From Isoetes taiwanensis (taxonomy: Eukaryota > Streptophyta > Lycopodiopsida > Isoetales > Isoetaceae), in the NCBI GenBank assembly GCA_021234155.1, contig JAJEKV010000062.1, forward strand, positions 7,458,425 to 7,522,424: DNA of 64,000 nucleotides. Direction: 5' to 3'. Below, piece by piece: positions 1 to 12,227 of the stretch (positions within the stretch are counted from its first letter, which is position 1; each line of letters opens with the position of its first letter). The notes under the pieces were generated by a model. The model was given only the letters and a program-made list of their open reading frames with translations. It ran no database searches and had not been told where the DNA came from. The translations under genes and the position numbers were made by a program.

Positions 1-1361
1 AGTGGCAAGGTCCTCATGATCGAAAATGATCCATCCATCGGACAACCCCGTATGGTCTATCGCCAAGCAGAAGCTCCTCGAGCTCTGAAGCTTTTTCGCG
101 ACAACTACCACTCTCCTGTTATGTTCTACTCAGAGGATACACACTACTCTTTCACCAAGGCTAGCCATCTCACTAGTCTGCCAACGTTCGGTTCAGGTAT
201 TACTTTGTCTGTATCTAATGGACCCACACATATTACATACTCAATCTCACACTTTCCTTTTTCCTGCTGCAACAAGTTGGTAATGAGAAATACCCGAAGC
301 AATGCCCGATAACAGCGGATGGCAAGTGGCCAGACGAGGTTCCATCAAATGATGATGGAACCATCAACATCGGCAAACTGTGTATACTGGTGAACTTCTT
401 TGCGCAACAAGGTCATCCAGTCCTCATTTCGCTCAACTATGGTAGCACTTTCAAAGGTGCTTATGACAATGTCGAAGAAGTGGCCAAGGCTCTGGCGCCA
501 ATCTTCGACGAGTACAACATGTGGAACAGGGATTGTTCTCTGCTCAACCACACGATTGAGCGCAGAGGGTTTTGGATTCACGTCGATGGTGCATTGGGAG
601 CTTCATACATGCCCTACCTTAGGATGGCTGCGCAGGACCCCCGATATAAGCTCAAGGACGGATTAACCATTCCACTAGCTCCTGCATTTGACTTTGGGGT
701 CACAGTGGATTCGAAAGGAAGGAAGGAAGAGATGGTGCATTCCATTTCTGTCAGTGGACATAAGTGGATAGGAGCTCCGTTTCCATGTGGAGTGTACATG
801 TCCAAACGAAGATACCAGATCACGCCGCCTAGCAATCCGACGTACATAGGCACACCCGACACCACATTTGCAGGGTCAAGAAATGGGCTCTCAGCACTAC
901 TATTGTGGTCATATCTATCAAAGAAGACACTGCATCAGCAGATCGAGAAGGCAGTGTACTGTGAGAATATGGCGAGCAGCATCAATGAAAAGATGACAAA
1001 GCTAGGTGAATGGTTGAAGAGCGAGGGCATCATCGATGACCTGTGGGTAGCAAGGACACCACTGGCACTCACGGTTCGGTTCCGACAACTGGCTAAGGAT
1101 TTGACCCTCAAATATAGCCTCTCCAATGAGAGTCTGATGGTTGATGGGGAGGTGCGCTACTACTCGCATGTGTTTAGCATGGAGCATGTGACTGACCAGT
1201 TGGTTGACCAGCTGGTTAATGAGATCAAATCCTTAGGAAAGAATGCATTTGCAGATCAGTCGGATGGTAAAATCAAAGCTGCACTTGCAGGTCTGCCGAG
1301 TCCATTGGATTCTGCTCGTCTTATTGCGACTGTGCCTTTCAAAGGCCGTGGATTTTCATAA
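1..1361 (+). CDS. PLP-dependent group II decarboxylase, 3' part of gene
   Basis: Partial gene, open at the left edge. Exons 1-196 and 277-1361 join in frame across an 80-bp GT-AG intron (197-276); the joined frame reads PTFGS-VGNEKYPKQ. The protein has the group II amino-acid decarboxylase signature: HVDGALGASY supplies the Asp that pairs with the pyridine nitrogen of pyridoxal phosphate, and SVSGHKWIGAPFPCGV holds the Schiff-base lysine. SEDTHYSFTKA is the substrate/cofactor loop region and TFAGSRNG a further conserved turn. The family releases CO2 from an amino acid (His, Asp, Glu, Ser or aromatic); the substrate cannot be read here. From memory, wording such as GTPDTTFAGSRNG and VRFRQ looks closer to bacterial histidine-decarboxylase-like enzymes than to the plant serine decarboxylase, so lateral origin is possible but unproven. 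No frame damage is seen in the visible part. Stop TAA at 1359-1361. Confidence 0.85.
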
Positions 1362-3190
1362 GCTTGATGATCTGAAGTACTGCAAGATTGATTTGTTTAG
1401 TGTGTGGAATGTTCATGTTCATTGCAATCACTCTCTATGAGTACTAATAATAGTGCCCAGCGTTTGCTAGAAATATTTGTGATTGTTTGTTAATTTCTTT
1501 CTGGAATGTAGCATTGGTTCGATGATGAACCTTTGGTTATGTGGTTTGTATTTATTTGGCACTTAATATCTTTCACAAGGCACCCAAAAATTTAACCATT
1601 GTAATAAACCACTGAAAACCCACTATAGATGTGGTTTTTTATGTTAAAAATTCTATTCTTAGTAATAACCACATAGGTTAGTGGTTTTCATAACTAGTAC
1701 GTGGTTATTTATGTTGATATTGTGTTACAACGTGGTATATTAAAGTCGATATTAGTTTATTACAAGGTTTTTAACATCAATGGTGATTATTTTTATTGGT
1801 TTTCTAACATAGCATGACTTATTAAATCAACAACAGTTTGTAGCATGGTTTTTCAACAACACTTTAAATATGGCAATCAACTCTTTTAATTTGGGATTTT
1901 CAGGTTTGCCCAAAAACTTTTTTGGAATTATTTTTAGCCCGATATCCTAAGATTTTAGGGAGTTTAGCCATCGGAAAAAAATTCGGATATCCTAAAATCG
2001 CAGAAAATTGGTTTCATATGATTTCGATTTTAGAATTTCGTGACTTTGGGTTATCTATTCGGGATTTCTAATCCCGCTTCTTCTCTGCATGCATGCCATG
2101 GTTGCTCACGATATGCAGTTATAAATCATTCAAGATTTTGTCACCGGATTGAAAAATGTGGTTTTTGATTTACATTCTTTGAGGCCATGTAAGAGTAATT
2201 TCTAACTTGATTCTTCCATCTAAACACGACGCTTAGGTTTTTGAGGAAAAAATAGGCCGATCGAAAAACAAAGGGGAAAATTTTCCTCCATCACTGTGTT
2301 CTGGCGATCTTTGGATCCGCCCTTGAGCCGATAATCGCCATCTATCTGGGGAGGCTCTTCATCCTGTCGTGCTACTAAAATAGAGATGGCTCGCAGATGC
2401 TGAGGCAGAGGCAGGAGGTATGAGTTGTGGATAAGCAGAGTGAAAGGTATGTAGATTACGTATGTGTTCATGTCATATTGAATAGGGCATAAATTATAAT
2501 CTGAGCCCATTAAACATAGGTTATTATGATACAGATGGCCTTAGGCAAGATGCTGAGATACCCACATGATTTTTAAAAGCCATCTTACTTCCGCTACATC
2601 TGCTATTGTGGTTAAAACTGAGGTAAATCTTCTTTGAATTAGGTCTAGATGGTTAAGATGTAGTGTAATCTTTTGTAAATAAACATGCATTATATGAGAA
2701 AGGAGCTTGCAATATTGTCGTAGTTTCTTGCTCTCCCAATTAGATGTCTTCCAGATTGGGCAGCTAAGGATCCAGTTAAGGATGGTTTTTTTTTTTCTTG
2801 CTATGTTTGCTTTATCTATCAATATTTCAGGTATTCCATATTCAAAAATAAGTTTTTGCAGAGCCAGCCTTTCCAATCTTTGCGATTGTCACGGTTTTAC
2901 TCTTAGGTAGTTGCAAGCCAATATACAAGCAGTCTCATCTAAGAGGTGCAATTTCAGGCTATCGCCAAGGTACTTTGAGTTCTTCCCATCTCTCTTTGTC
3001 ATTCTGAGGATTGCAGAAAATGCAGCAGCTCTTAACTTTCTTTTTCTTTTGATGGTTTTTTACATCTAATAATATCTCTGATTGATGTGCAGGTACCTTC
3101 AAATAATAATATCTAATAATAATATCTCTGTACCTTCAAACTAGGAAAGAAGGGATTCATCCTTGGAAGGCAATATTATCTGACAATTAT
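1362..3190. other. AT-rich intergenic stretch
   Basis: No convincing gene. It begins with the 3' flank of the decarboxylase. A decayed copy of the TACTAG...GCCCAGCG hairpin head described at 3192 lies at about 1442-1471. A 111-residue reverse ORF at 2541-2876 has no recognisable motif and is probably chance. Confidence 0.5.
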
Positions 3191-3191
3191 A

Positions 3192-4990
3192 GGTACTAGT
3201 TATGGTGCCCAGCGTTGCTGGGCAAATGTTGGGAACATCTGTGGATGGAAACCTATTCAGCTCAGACAATATAATAGAAACCAAGCCTATCATTGCTAGG
3301 CTATCCCTTCCCTTTGCTCTATCCCGCGTATCCTTTTTTTTCTCATTTTCTTACACACTTCCTTTTTTCCCTTTTCTTATTTTCTCTGCACATTTACTTT
3401 TTCCCTTCTCCCTTTTTTTTACTCTCTTTACCCTCCCCTTTACCCTTCCCTTTCCCTTTTTTCTGGCGGGCTTTTTTCCTTCTTTTTTTTATTCTTTCCT
3501 CACCCTCCCCATTTTTCTCGTGCCTTTTTTTCCCATTTCTTTTGCCTTTCTCTTTTCCCATGCCCTTTTTCCATTCCCTTTTCCTTGCCTTTTTTCATGT
3601 GCCCCTTTCTTCCTCTCCTCACCCTCTTCTTCATTATCTCGTGTCTCTCTTTTCCCATTTCCTTCTTTCTTTTTTCTCGTGTCTTTTTTCCTTTCCTTCC
3701 CCCCCCACTTTTGCCTCTCTTTTTCTTTTTCTTTTTCCTTTTCCTTCTTTTTTCATCCTTTCCCCACCCTTTTCCTTTTTCCCGTGCCCTTTTCCTCTCC
3801 TGCTCCCTTCCTTTTCTCTTTCCCTTTCCCTTTCTCTTTCCCCTTTTTTCCATGCGTTTTTCCATTGCCTTTTTTTCACTTTTTTTACGTGCCCCTTTTT
3901 TTGCCTTTCCCTACCCTCTTCCCCTTTTCCCCCTCCCTATTCCCCTTTTTCTTTTTCTTCTTTCCCTTTCCCCATGCTCTTTTTCCCTTCTTTTTTACCC
4001 GTTCCTCATCCTTTCTCTTTCTATCTTTTTTCGTGCCCTTTTCCCCTTTCTCTTTTCCATTTTCCTCTTCTTTTTTCTCGTGCCCTTTTTCCTTCCCTTT
4101 CCCCTTTTCGCCTCCCCTTTCCTTTTGCTTTTTACATCCTTCTTTCATCCTTTTCTCTGTTTTTTTGTGGCCTTTTCCTCTTTCCTTTCCCCCTTCTTTT
4201 TCCTTTCCTCTTTTCCATTCCATTTTCTCCACCTTTTTTACGTGCCCTTCTTCCTCATTTTTTCACCCTCTTCCCCTTTTCCCTTTTCCTCTTTCTTTAT
4301 TCCCTGTTTTCTTTTTTCCTTTTTCCTTTTTCTTTTTGCTTTTCCCTTTTCCCTTTTCCCTTTTCCCATACTCTTTTTTCTTTTCTTTTTTTCCTTTCCT
4401 CAACCTTTTCCTCTTTCATTTTTTTCTCGTGCCCTCCTCTCCTTCCTCTCTTCCATTTCCCTCTCCCTTTTCCTTGTGCCCTTTTCCCCTTTTCATCTCT
4501 TTTTTTCTTTTTCCTTTCCCTTTCTATTTTTCCATGCTTTTTTTTCCTTCTCTCCACCATTTTTCATTTCCCTTTTTTCCCTTCCCTCACCCTTTCCCTC
4601 TTCACCTTTTCCCAGTTGCCCCTTTTCCCTCCCTTTTCCTCCCTCCCCCTTTTCTTTTCCCTTATTCTGTCCTCACCCTTTCCCTCTTTTCCTTTTTGTA
4701 GTGTCCCTTTTTCCTTCCTTTTCTCCCTTTCTTTTTCGTTCCCTTTTTTCGTGCTCTTTTCCCTTGCCTTTTCCCTTTTCCTTCTTTTCCTTTTGCCTGT
4801 GCCTTTTTGCCTTTCACTTTGCCCTTTTCTCCGCCTTGTTCAATTTCCTCTTAAGAGATCAAAGCATGGCCAATCACGGCGCTAGGAAGTTCTGCGATTA
4901 GTCTCGGCCTTCGGATGCAATCATATGATCTCAACCATCTAAATTAGGGTTTGATTCATGACATACGCTAAAACTTTATAATATAAGATT
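3192..4990 (+). repeat. Hairpin-headed repeat element, about 1.8 kb
   Basis: The left end reads GGTACTAGTTATGGT and runs into a perfect stem-loop: GCCCAGC (3207-3213), loop GTT, GCTGGGC (3217-3223). The right end is TTATAATATAAGATT (4976-4990). The same 15-bp tail recurs exactly at 44921-44935 and 50788-50802, and the head recurs near 1442, 39533 and 39851, so this is a dispersed family with fixed ends. Most of the interior is a polypyrimidine tract. No coding capacity or clear target duplication was found. A non-autonomous Helitron-like or SINE-like element is possible, but the class cannot be settled from one window. Confidence 0.55.
3300..4850 (+). repeat. 1.5 kb polypyrimidine tract (degenerate minisatellite)
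   Basis: Almost every base on the plus strand is C or T. At irregular intervals of roughly 50-150 bp there is a short anchor of the form TTTT(C)TCGTGCCC or TTTACGTGCCC, so the tract looks like an expanded, degenerate minisatellite and not a simple dinucleotide run. Long open frames in all three plus frames (Phe/Pro/Ser/Leu only) and Lys/Arg/Glu/Gly-only reverse frames are composition artefacts. Such tracts can form triplex DNA; that is general knowledge and not shown here. Confidence 0.9.
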
Positions 4991-5429
4991 ATACAATGTG
5001 CAGATAGTTTGTTTCCTTTGTTGTCCTATTTTTTCTTGGACTCTGGCAGCAAAGGATCAAAATAGGAGTAGACATCCACCTTGGCTTCTTAAGGTCATAT
5101 GGCAATTTCACCTTTTGCTTGCCGTTGTCTAATTGCAAGGGCAATGGATTCATTGGAGCCAGCAGTGTGTATTCTATCTCTTTGTATCTTGAGAAGTAGA
5201 GACTTAACACTAGAAAAGGAATATAGATTCATGCCATGAACATGTTTTGGACCTCATTTCTCTTCTTCGATAGCTATTTGAGGCTGGAAGCATCTTCTAT
5301 TTATCCTTAATTATATTCTTCAAGACAATTAGTTGGCATTGATGATAATTCTTTTCGTAGATATGTTGGATTTGTGATGTATTTTCTTGACTGACTTTGA
5401 ATTGTTCATTTTGTTGCAGCAAGCCAAAT
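4991..5429. other. Spacer between repeat and LINE
   Basis: No gene or structured element recognised. The start of the LINE is not sharply defined and may lie inside this stretch. Confidence 0.4.
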
Positions 5430-8400
5430 GTTTTGCTACTTCATATCTGCAACCAAGAACTTCATGGAGCTGTAAAATGGAATTGCCATCTGGACCCATG
5501 CATCTAGAGGTTTGGGTAATTCCATTGTGATGAATTTCTATATTGCATCCATTGCCTCTTCCTCGGGGCGGTCTAGTGGGGGTACTCTTATTGCTTGGAA
5601 AATGAATGTTAATGTTACGTATTCCGCAGCAGATAAGTATGGTCGTTGGGCAATTATTAAGTGGCTTGAGGGAGGACAGGAATGGGGGATTGTGAATGTC
5701 TATGCCGCAAACCAACCATCTCAGAGAGATGCTCTGTGAGCCACAATAAGAAACAAGATACGGAATCTTGGGTGTTTGCAAGTAGCCTGGTTGCTACTAG
5801 GAGACTTTAATATGGTAAAGCAGGCAGCGGATCGCTCCAGCCCTGGTGCGCAGATTGTACAGGGTTTTGAGAGGGACCAATGGTCTAGATTGTTGCAGGA
5901 TTTGGCTATGGTATTGTCTTTCGCATGGTGCAATAGGCAGATCGGGGCGGGACGGGCCTATGCCAGGCATGATAGATGTTATGCCTCCCCTCGCACATTG
6001 GATGAAGTACCCTCTCTGCATAGGAGCAACATTCTTTCCACCTCCATTTCAGATCATTATCTTCAATTGTTGTGTAGCCAGAATACTTCTACCCCCAAAC
6101 CCTCCAGAACAGTGTTTCGTCTGAACACCCGCTTTTTGACAGATGAAGTCTTCTCATCTCATTGTCAGGACTTGTGGCTCAATACCTTATCCTCTCTGAG
6201 TGAATGGTGGCAGCATTGGCTAGGGTTAAACGTTTTGCTAAGGCTTTTGGTAGGCAGCGAGTTCAGCAGGAGCAACAGGAATTCCACTTACTCTATAGAG
6301 AGTTGGAGCAGATTCGGGCACAACCTTCTGATGGCATCTGGGAGAATGCCATACTCCAGCAGATCATATCTCTAGAGCAGGTCAAAGTTAAGAAAGCTCG
6401 GGTGAAGTCTGGACTTACTTGGCTGGAACAAGGAGACACGAGCTCTTCGGTTTTCTTTAGGGCAGCAAGGCAGCGTCAGTATGCAATATCAATGGCATCC
6501 CTTACTTTGTTAGATGGTCGTAAATTGGAGGATCCTGCTGATCTCCAGAGGTATGTGCATGGCTATTTTTCAATGTTCTTTGCTAAGCAGTCGTTTCCAT
6601 ACGAGCAAGAAATGTAGGATCTGGTTTTGGCAGCTGTTAAGCCATCTATCTTGTACCATCAGCATGATAGTTTAGAACAGGAACTCTCAAAGGAAGATTT
6701 AGAGGGTGCATGTATGTGCATGGCTAAGAATAAGTGTCCTGGGCTGGATGGTGTGCTTATGGAATTCTTTCAGACTGGCTGAAGAGTCAGTGTATCAGGT
6801 CTATCTTGACTTGTTGTGCTCTCATGGAATGGATAGAATTCTTAACACCGCATGCATTTCCAAGATCCCTAAGGTCAAACAGCCATCCATGATCAATGAT
6901 TGGAGGCCTATTTCTTTGCTTCCTCTCTGTATTAGATTATTGCAAAAGCTTTGGCAGAAAAGCTTAAACTGATTCCAGCATCCTCTATTAACAAGATTCA
7001 GTCCGGGTTCATCCAGGAAGAAATATCTTAACTAACGTTGCTGCAGCTTATTAGGGCTTGTATTGGGCTAGGAAAATAGGTCAGGGAGTTGTTTATCTTA
7101 AGCTCGATTTTGCGAAGGCATATGACAGTATGCACTGGGAGTTTTTGTCTAGTGTGCTTCGGCTTTTGGTTGTGGTCCACGTTTTACAGAAACAGTTATG
7201 AAGCTTCACACATCAGCACGAGCTACAATTGTGTGCCATGGGGAGCCTCCCCATTCTTTTCGATGGGAAGAGGAGTTCGTCAGGGCTGCCCTCTGGCCCC
7301 ATTTTTGTTTACCATGGTGGCAGAGGCATTATCACAATTGCTCTTGACTGCAGTAGATGAGGGAGTGGTAGATGGTCTTCGGATGCAGAACGACAGTCAA
7401 CATATTTGTAATTAGTTTGCAGATGACACTTTCTTCTTTGTGGCAGCAGAAGAAAGCAATTTGCATAATGTTAAGGGTTTGCTGTATACATTTTCCTTGG
7501 CTTCTGGTTGTCTTCTTAATTGGGGAAAGTGTTTGGCTCTGTGGGCTTTAGAGACGCCGCCTCCACCTTGTTTGTTTCTCTTCCCTGGGAAGCCAATGAA
7601 TGCATGTACCAGACTTCTGAGCATTCCTTTTGAGGGTGATATCTCTATGGGCGGTGTCTGGGATGAGATTTTGCAGGGACTATAGAAGCATCTGAATTGG
7701 TGGAAGGGTAGTAAGTTGTCGATGGCAGACAGGATTACTGTAGCTAAGTCAGTGCTTTGTAGCACCCACGTATACACAGCGTCTATTATGTTAGCTCCAG
7801 AATGCAAGGTTCAGGAATTGGATAGAATTGTCCGAAACTTTGTTTGAGGAGGTGCTGGAGAAGGAGTAGTGATTAAAGTAGCCTAGTGGAAGTGCCTTCG
7901 CCCTCGAGAGGATGGGGGTTTGGCAATCCTAGATTTGGCTTTGCATTCTAAGGTGATAGTCTCCAAGTTTGTTTGGAATATTCTCCATGAAGAGATGTTC
8001 TCTCCAGGTGCAGCATTGCTTTTACAGCCCCTCGAGAATTGTGTGGCTTTTCACAAGCCATCTGTCCCTGCGAAGTTGCCTTGGGTCTTGCTTTATGGTT
8101 TGGGGCCGTTTCCACATGCGTCACCTTTTCTCAAGGGTGTACTGCGGGCCTGGGAGCATGTACGAGTGCTTTTCTAGGTAGACTATGCATCAGTATTTCA
8201 TCACAGTTCTCTTTTTCTGTGGGTTCCTCTGCCTCCGACATACTTGCCTTTGGCTGCCAGCTTGCACGCTTGGACGCAGGCCCGTTGGACTCGGGCTGCA
8301 GTCTCCACCTTAGAGGATTGGTATTGGCATGGCCAACTGGCTCCTTGGGTTTTCAGGTTCGCTTTTGGCTTAAGAGCAGTGATCGAGCTATCTCGCAGCA

Positions 8401-9275
8401 AGCGGCCTCTTGTATTCCACTCCATATTCCTGTTCTCCTCTAGGGAAGGGTGGTTTTTCAGATTTGGAAGGTTCATTCAGGGGTCGACGAGTCATGTTTT
8501 GTTCGTTCTTGTTACCGGAAGTTGATTATTCATGATACTGTACCTCCTTCTGACAAGTGGGCACTGAAGCTTCAGAGTTCCTGTTGGCACTCCATCTGGA
8601 CATAGACTTGGAACTCTCTTCCCCCACTAAAGGTTAGGGTTCTCTTGTGGCAAGTGGGTGCACCGCTGCATTAGGGTAAATGTTCTTGTGCATAGATTTA
8701 AGCCAGCTGTGCATTTTCTTTGCCCTTGCTGTGGCTCTCATCGAGAGTCCATTGAACATTGTCTAGTCTTGTGCCCACATTTGCAAGCTGCATGGGATTG
8801 GGTCAGAGCATTGTTCCGGATCAGGATGTGTAGCTAGAAGATACTTCTTCATGTGTTTCCAGTTTCATGGTCCTCTCCAAAAAAGCAGGCTTTCCATCTG
8901 TGTAAGGCATGGTTGGTTTGGTTGATTTGGAAACGGCGTCGTTTATGAATTTTTCAAGGGATTCAGCAACTTGCAGCCTCTCTAGTTCCATGACTCAGAC
9001 ATAAGCTATTCCAGAGTTTTCTTATGTTTACTGGCCTAGAGGAGACAAAGTTTTGCATCTGGCGAGATATTTTGCACATTGTAAATGCGAATGGAGAGTT
9101 TGTACAGTGATTACTAGAGGTAATTGGAAGTTTTACGCACTAGTTTTTTAATATGGAGTGTTGAGGTGTCTTTGTCCCTTCGGGGCATTCTTTTTCCTCA
9201 CTACTCGTCTTGTATCATCGCCATTCTTTTAATATAAGTATCTCAGTTCTTCAAAAAATAAAATAAAATAAAGGA
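5430..9275 (+). mobile_element. L1-type LINE, nearly complete, inactive
   Basis: Order on the plus strand: AP-endonuclease, reverse transcriptase, zinc-binding (zf-RVT) region, 3' UTR and an A-rich tail (AAATAAAATAAAATAAA) ending near 9274. The 3' UTR ends TTCTTCAAAAA; the same ending is seen at the LINE pieces ending near 30282 (+) and 41757 (-), so all three belong to one family or close relatives. Many stops and frameshifts make it inactive. The 5' end is uncertain, no first ORF (gag-like) was found upstream, and no target-site duplication was identified. Confidence 0.9.
5500..9120 (+). pseudogene. LINE ORF2 (endonuclease-reverse transcriptase), broken
   Basis: Endonuclease pieces: WGIVNVYAANQPSQ (near 5690) and LLGDFNMV (near 5800). 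Then the linker motif SGLTWLEQGDTSSSVFF (near 6410). Reverse transcriptase pieces: KNKCPGLDGV, then WRPISLLPLC (near 6905), then VYLKLDFAKAYDSMHWEFL (near 7095), then GRGVRQGCPLAPFLF (near 7270). The catalytic box reads *FADDTFFF at about 7413, with TAG just before the FADD. A zinc-binding C-terminal region with a Cys-Cys-His-Cys pattern lies near 8700-8800, followed by WLIWKRR-like sequence. At least several frame changes and in-frame stops (for example at 6615, 6780, 7413 and 7683) separate these blocks, so no functional protein is encoded. Confidence 0.9.
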
Positions 9276-10590
9276 TATTTGTGAAAAGACTATAACTTTT
9301 GAGTTGGGAGGTCCTTCCTCCCAACTCACTTACATAGCGATCCTCGTTTGTGGGGTATGCATGTACAAGTTTTTGTATACTGTATAGTAAGGTTTGTAAA
9401 ATACAATAAGGATTGAGAGAATGTACTTAATGGTGTTAATTTTGTACATGTATTGTAAATTTTTTGAGGCTCTCGCTGCCCTACGTAACCCCCCTTATGA
9501 ATATGCATCCAAACCAAAGGGGGTTTAAGGGGGATTTTAATTTAAATGTGTCAAATGCAATGGTTTGTGTTGATAAATAATGTTAATGGTAGTTGTGTGT
9601 TAATGGTTTGTGTTAACTACTAAAAAAAATTTTGGCCCCTTCGGGGCCTTAAGGATGTTGTAGGGGTGCATGTAATATTGTGCATGGAGTTTCCTCAGTG
9701 CATGTAATATTGTGCATATAATATCTGTGCATGGAGATTCCTTAGTGCATATGAATCATACTAGAAAATGGTAGTAGAGCTAAAAACAAGCCATTACATT
9801 CGAAGTCCTAATATTAAGTGTGACATAATAAAATGGTGACACATTTAAAAAACAGAAAACATTAGTTCAAGACCAAATCTGAATAGAACAATTGCAGCAA
9901 CAAAATTAAGAATCTAGAAACATGCTAACAATGACAAGACGACCATCATGGAAATTTCTATTTTTGTAATTTTTTTGCCTATAAAATGAACCACCCGGGA
10001 AGTCAAATCACAATAACTGATACCTACCTTCTTCAAGCTACATATTCCATATACTGGATACAATTGGTTACCCAAGACAATTTGGAAGACAAAGCATCTT
10101 CATGGCTTTGCACATAAGCTTGTACTTCCCACAAGAAATGCTTCAGTCTCTTCCTGACATAAATATAGTTATTCACTTACTAAGAGCAGCAGTTGTAGAA
10201 GCCAGCCTTCTAAACATTATTGCAAACTTCTACTGCAAGAGAACTTATCAAAAGACAGTCTCAAATGTGTTCAACTTGGTGGCGGTGTTCAGTCTCTACA
10301 CACCCCCAACCCCCCACCCGAACAAGAAAACTAGAAAACTGCCAATTCTTTTGTATCAAACTCTTTCATATGAAACATTCCAGAACATGGGCTGCTCAAG
10401 CAATAGGGACTTCAAGAAGCATAGGGACTCCATCTTTTAGCAGAACCAGATGACTGTTATGCACATGGTCATCCATATAGAAGCATATGGGTAAATCTCT
10501 TTCATGCCATTCACTATCCTTGGACATGGAGTGGAGCATGTACTGAAGAGATTATGCACCTGCCAACACCCCACATGGACATTATCAAAT
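9276..10590. other. Non-coding stretch with short tandem repeat
   Basis: No convincing gene. A GGCCCC-TTC-GGGGCC stem-loop lies near 9634-9648. Just after it GTGCATGTAATATTGTGCAT occurs twice (about 9667 and 9699) followed by a GTGCATGGAGATTCC variant, a decayed minisatellite. Confidence 0.5.
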
Positions 10591-10619
10591 TACTAATGTG
10601 ACATCATGTAAAATATAAG

Positions 10620-10866
10620 ATGCATTAACCTGAATGTCGCATTAGCGGTCCCAAATGTTATATAATCACCATCCTTCTGCTTTTGGATCTGATTAAGGCT
10701 CACTAGACACAAATCGAATAGTTCAAAGGCCCATGGTTTGATATAGTAGCATTTGAAGCTAAACCTGATGCTAAATCCATGCCCCAATCCTGAGCAGAAT
10801 GCAAGGCTCTTATCTCCACATGGGCAAAAGGTCTGCATTTGTTGCTGCCTTAGATCTGCAAAGTTT
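10620..10866 (-). other. Possible minus-strand exon, unrecognised
   Basis: An open minus-strand frame with plausible splice sites (acceptor TTTGCAG near 10860; possible donors CAG|GTTTAG and CAG|GTTAAT). It contains CPCGDKSLAFCSGLGHGF and QKQKDGDYITFGTANATFR. I do not recognise the protein. It could be an exon of a gene that also uses the exon-like stretches near 12.2 and 13.0 kb, or chance. Confidence 0.15.
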
Positions 10867-11863
10867 GGCAGGCCCCTGCTTTATCCACCCACATCTATAG
10901 CCGAGTCGATTGTGAAAATCAATGATGATGCTGGCCTGATCTGCAGTAAATTAACTGGTTGGCTTGCATCCTTGGGATAGGATTTGGGCCTTACCGCATC
11001 TGGCAGAACCAGTACAAAGGGACTGGCCTACTGTGAAGCAGAGGAAGAGGTCTTACTCATTTGAAGGCCAGCTCATTACATCATATTTTATGGTAATGTT
11101 CTCTAATGAGTCAAACGCCTCTGCAAATGCACAACCATAAACTTTAGGAACAATATGGAATTTAAACAGGAAAAAAATGCTATTTCAACTAGACAATAAG
11201 ATCATATTCTCACTATCAGTGTCGGCTGAAACAGTGTCCTAGCTGCTTAGGAAAAGTGTACACAATGCGGCAATGACATTGCTTACCACTGGTATATTGA
11301 GAATAGCAGCGCTGAAGCTGAGAAAACATAAAGTGCCCGCATGATAATCCAGCAGACAAATCTGGAAACAAACAAGAATCGAGCCCCAAAACATAGAAGT
11401 CCATAGACAAAACAATTCTTACCACCAGCTCTTCCTGCCAATTCTATCTGCCCGAGTTCAAGCCCTAAAAGTTGAAAATATCGTCATGTGTACTCTGCAG
11501 GAGAAAGAAGAAGCCCTTCTATTCCTATAAGTGTGTACTGTAACAGGGCGGTTTTGTATTCCCGAAATTGGAAGGGGCTTTGCTTATGACCTATATGTAC
11601 ACGAATAACGCATGTTCAGCTCAGAAAGCTGAGGGAAAATGAAACCCTCTTGCATATTTGCTCTACAAAATACCTTGGCTCTGGCACTGAACAAGATTAA
11701 TGGAACAATCATCTCGTGCTCCTCCGAAATGGATAAACAGTAAAGAGAACCCGTGTGTTTGGTGCCCTAAATTACAAGATGTGTATATATGCATGCAAGT
11801 TCTAAAAATATAACGGATCAGACCATTGGAAAGTGCTATTTAAATTCATGCAAAGTGTATCTG

Positions 11864-11985
11864 CACTCTAGATGTATGCATTAGTACATCTATTCAAATA
11901 CATCACAAAATCATAGTAAAACCATGTTGAAAAGCGTACAAAAATACAAAAATAACCCCCTGTTATTATGCTACATATAGCATGC
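11864..11985 (+). repeat. Dispersed 120-bp repeat, copy 1
   Basis: Closely matches 15747-15870 in the same orientation: both contain CATTAGTACATC, ATACATCACAAAATCATA and CCCCCTGTT.TTATGCTACATAT. This copy lies in otherwise anonymous DNA. The terminal palindrome that is perfect in copy 2 is decayed here. Confidence 0.75.
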
Positions 11986-12227
11986 TTATGCTGAAATTCA
12001 CATGTTTTGCATCTATTATGCTTAAGCCTAAAATCTCTATTCTATTAGAAATGAAAATCATTCCTTTCACAACTGCAAAAGATAGTGTTATGAAGTCAAA
12101 ACTTTTAAATCCATGCAACTAAAAGTAGTGCACAAAGCATGTTTGCATCGTCTTAGTTGACCACTAAATGAGTTGTTAACAAACATACAGGATGCATGTT
12201 AGAGAATGCAGTATACCAAGGTAAGAC

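Noticed and set aside
3500-4560. Reverse-strand Lys/Arg/Glu/Gly-rich frames that look like coiled coils
   Set aside because: Complement of the polypyrimidine tract; pure composition artefact.
3202-4901. Long open frames of 438-530 residues made of Phe, Pro, Ser and Leu
   Set aside because: They exist only because C/T-only DNA has no stop codons on this strand. All three frames are open, and there is no codon pattern or known domain.
7412-8476. Reverse frames across the LINE
   Set aside because: Shadows of the plus-strand reverse transcriptase and zf-RVT coding sequence.
9634-9648. GGCCCC-TTC-GGGGCC as an intrinsic terminator
   Set aside because: Bacterial-type terminators have no role in a plant nuclear genome; it is a short chance or repeat-derived hairpin.
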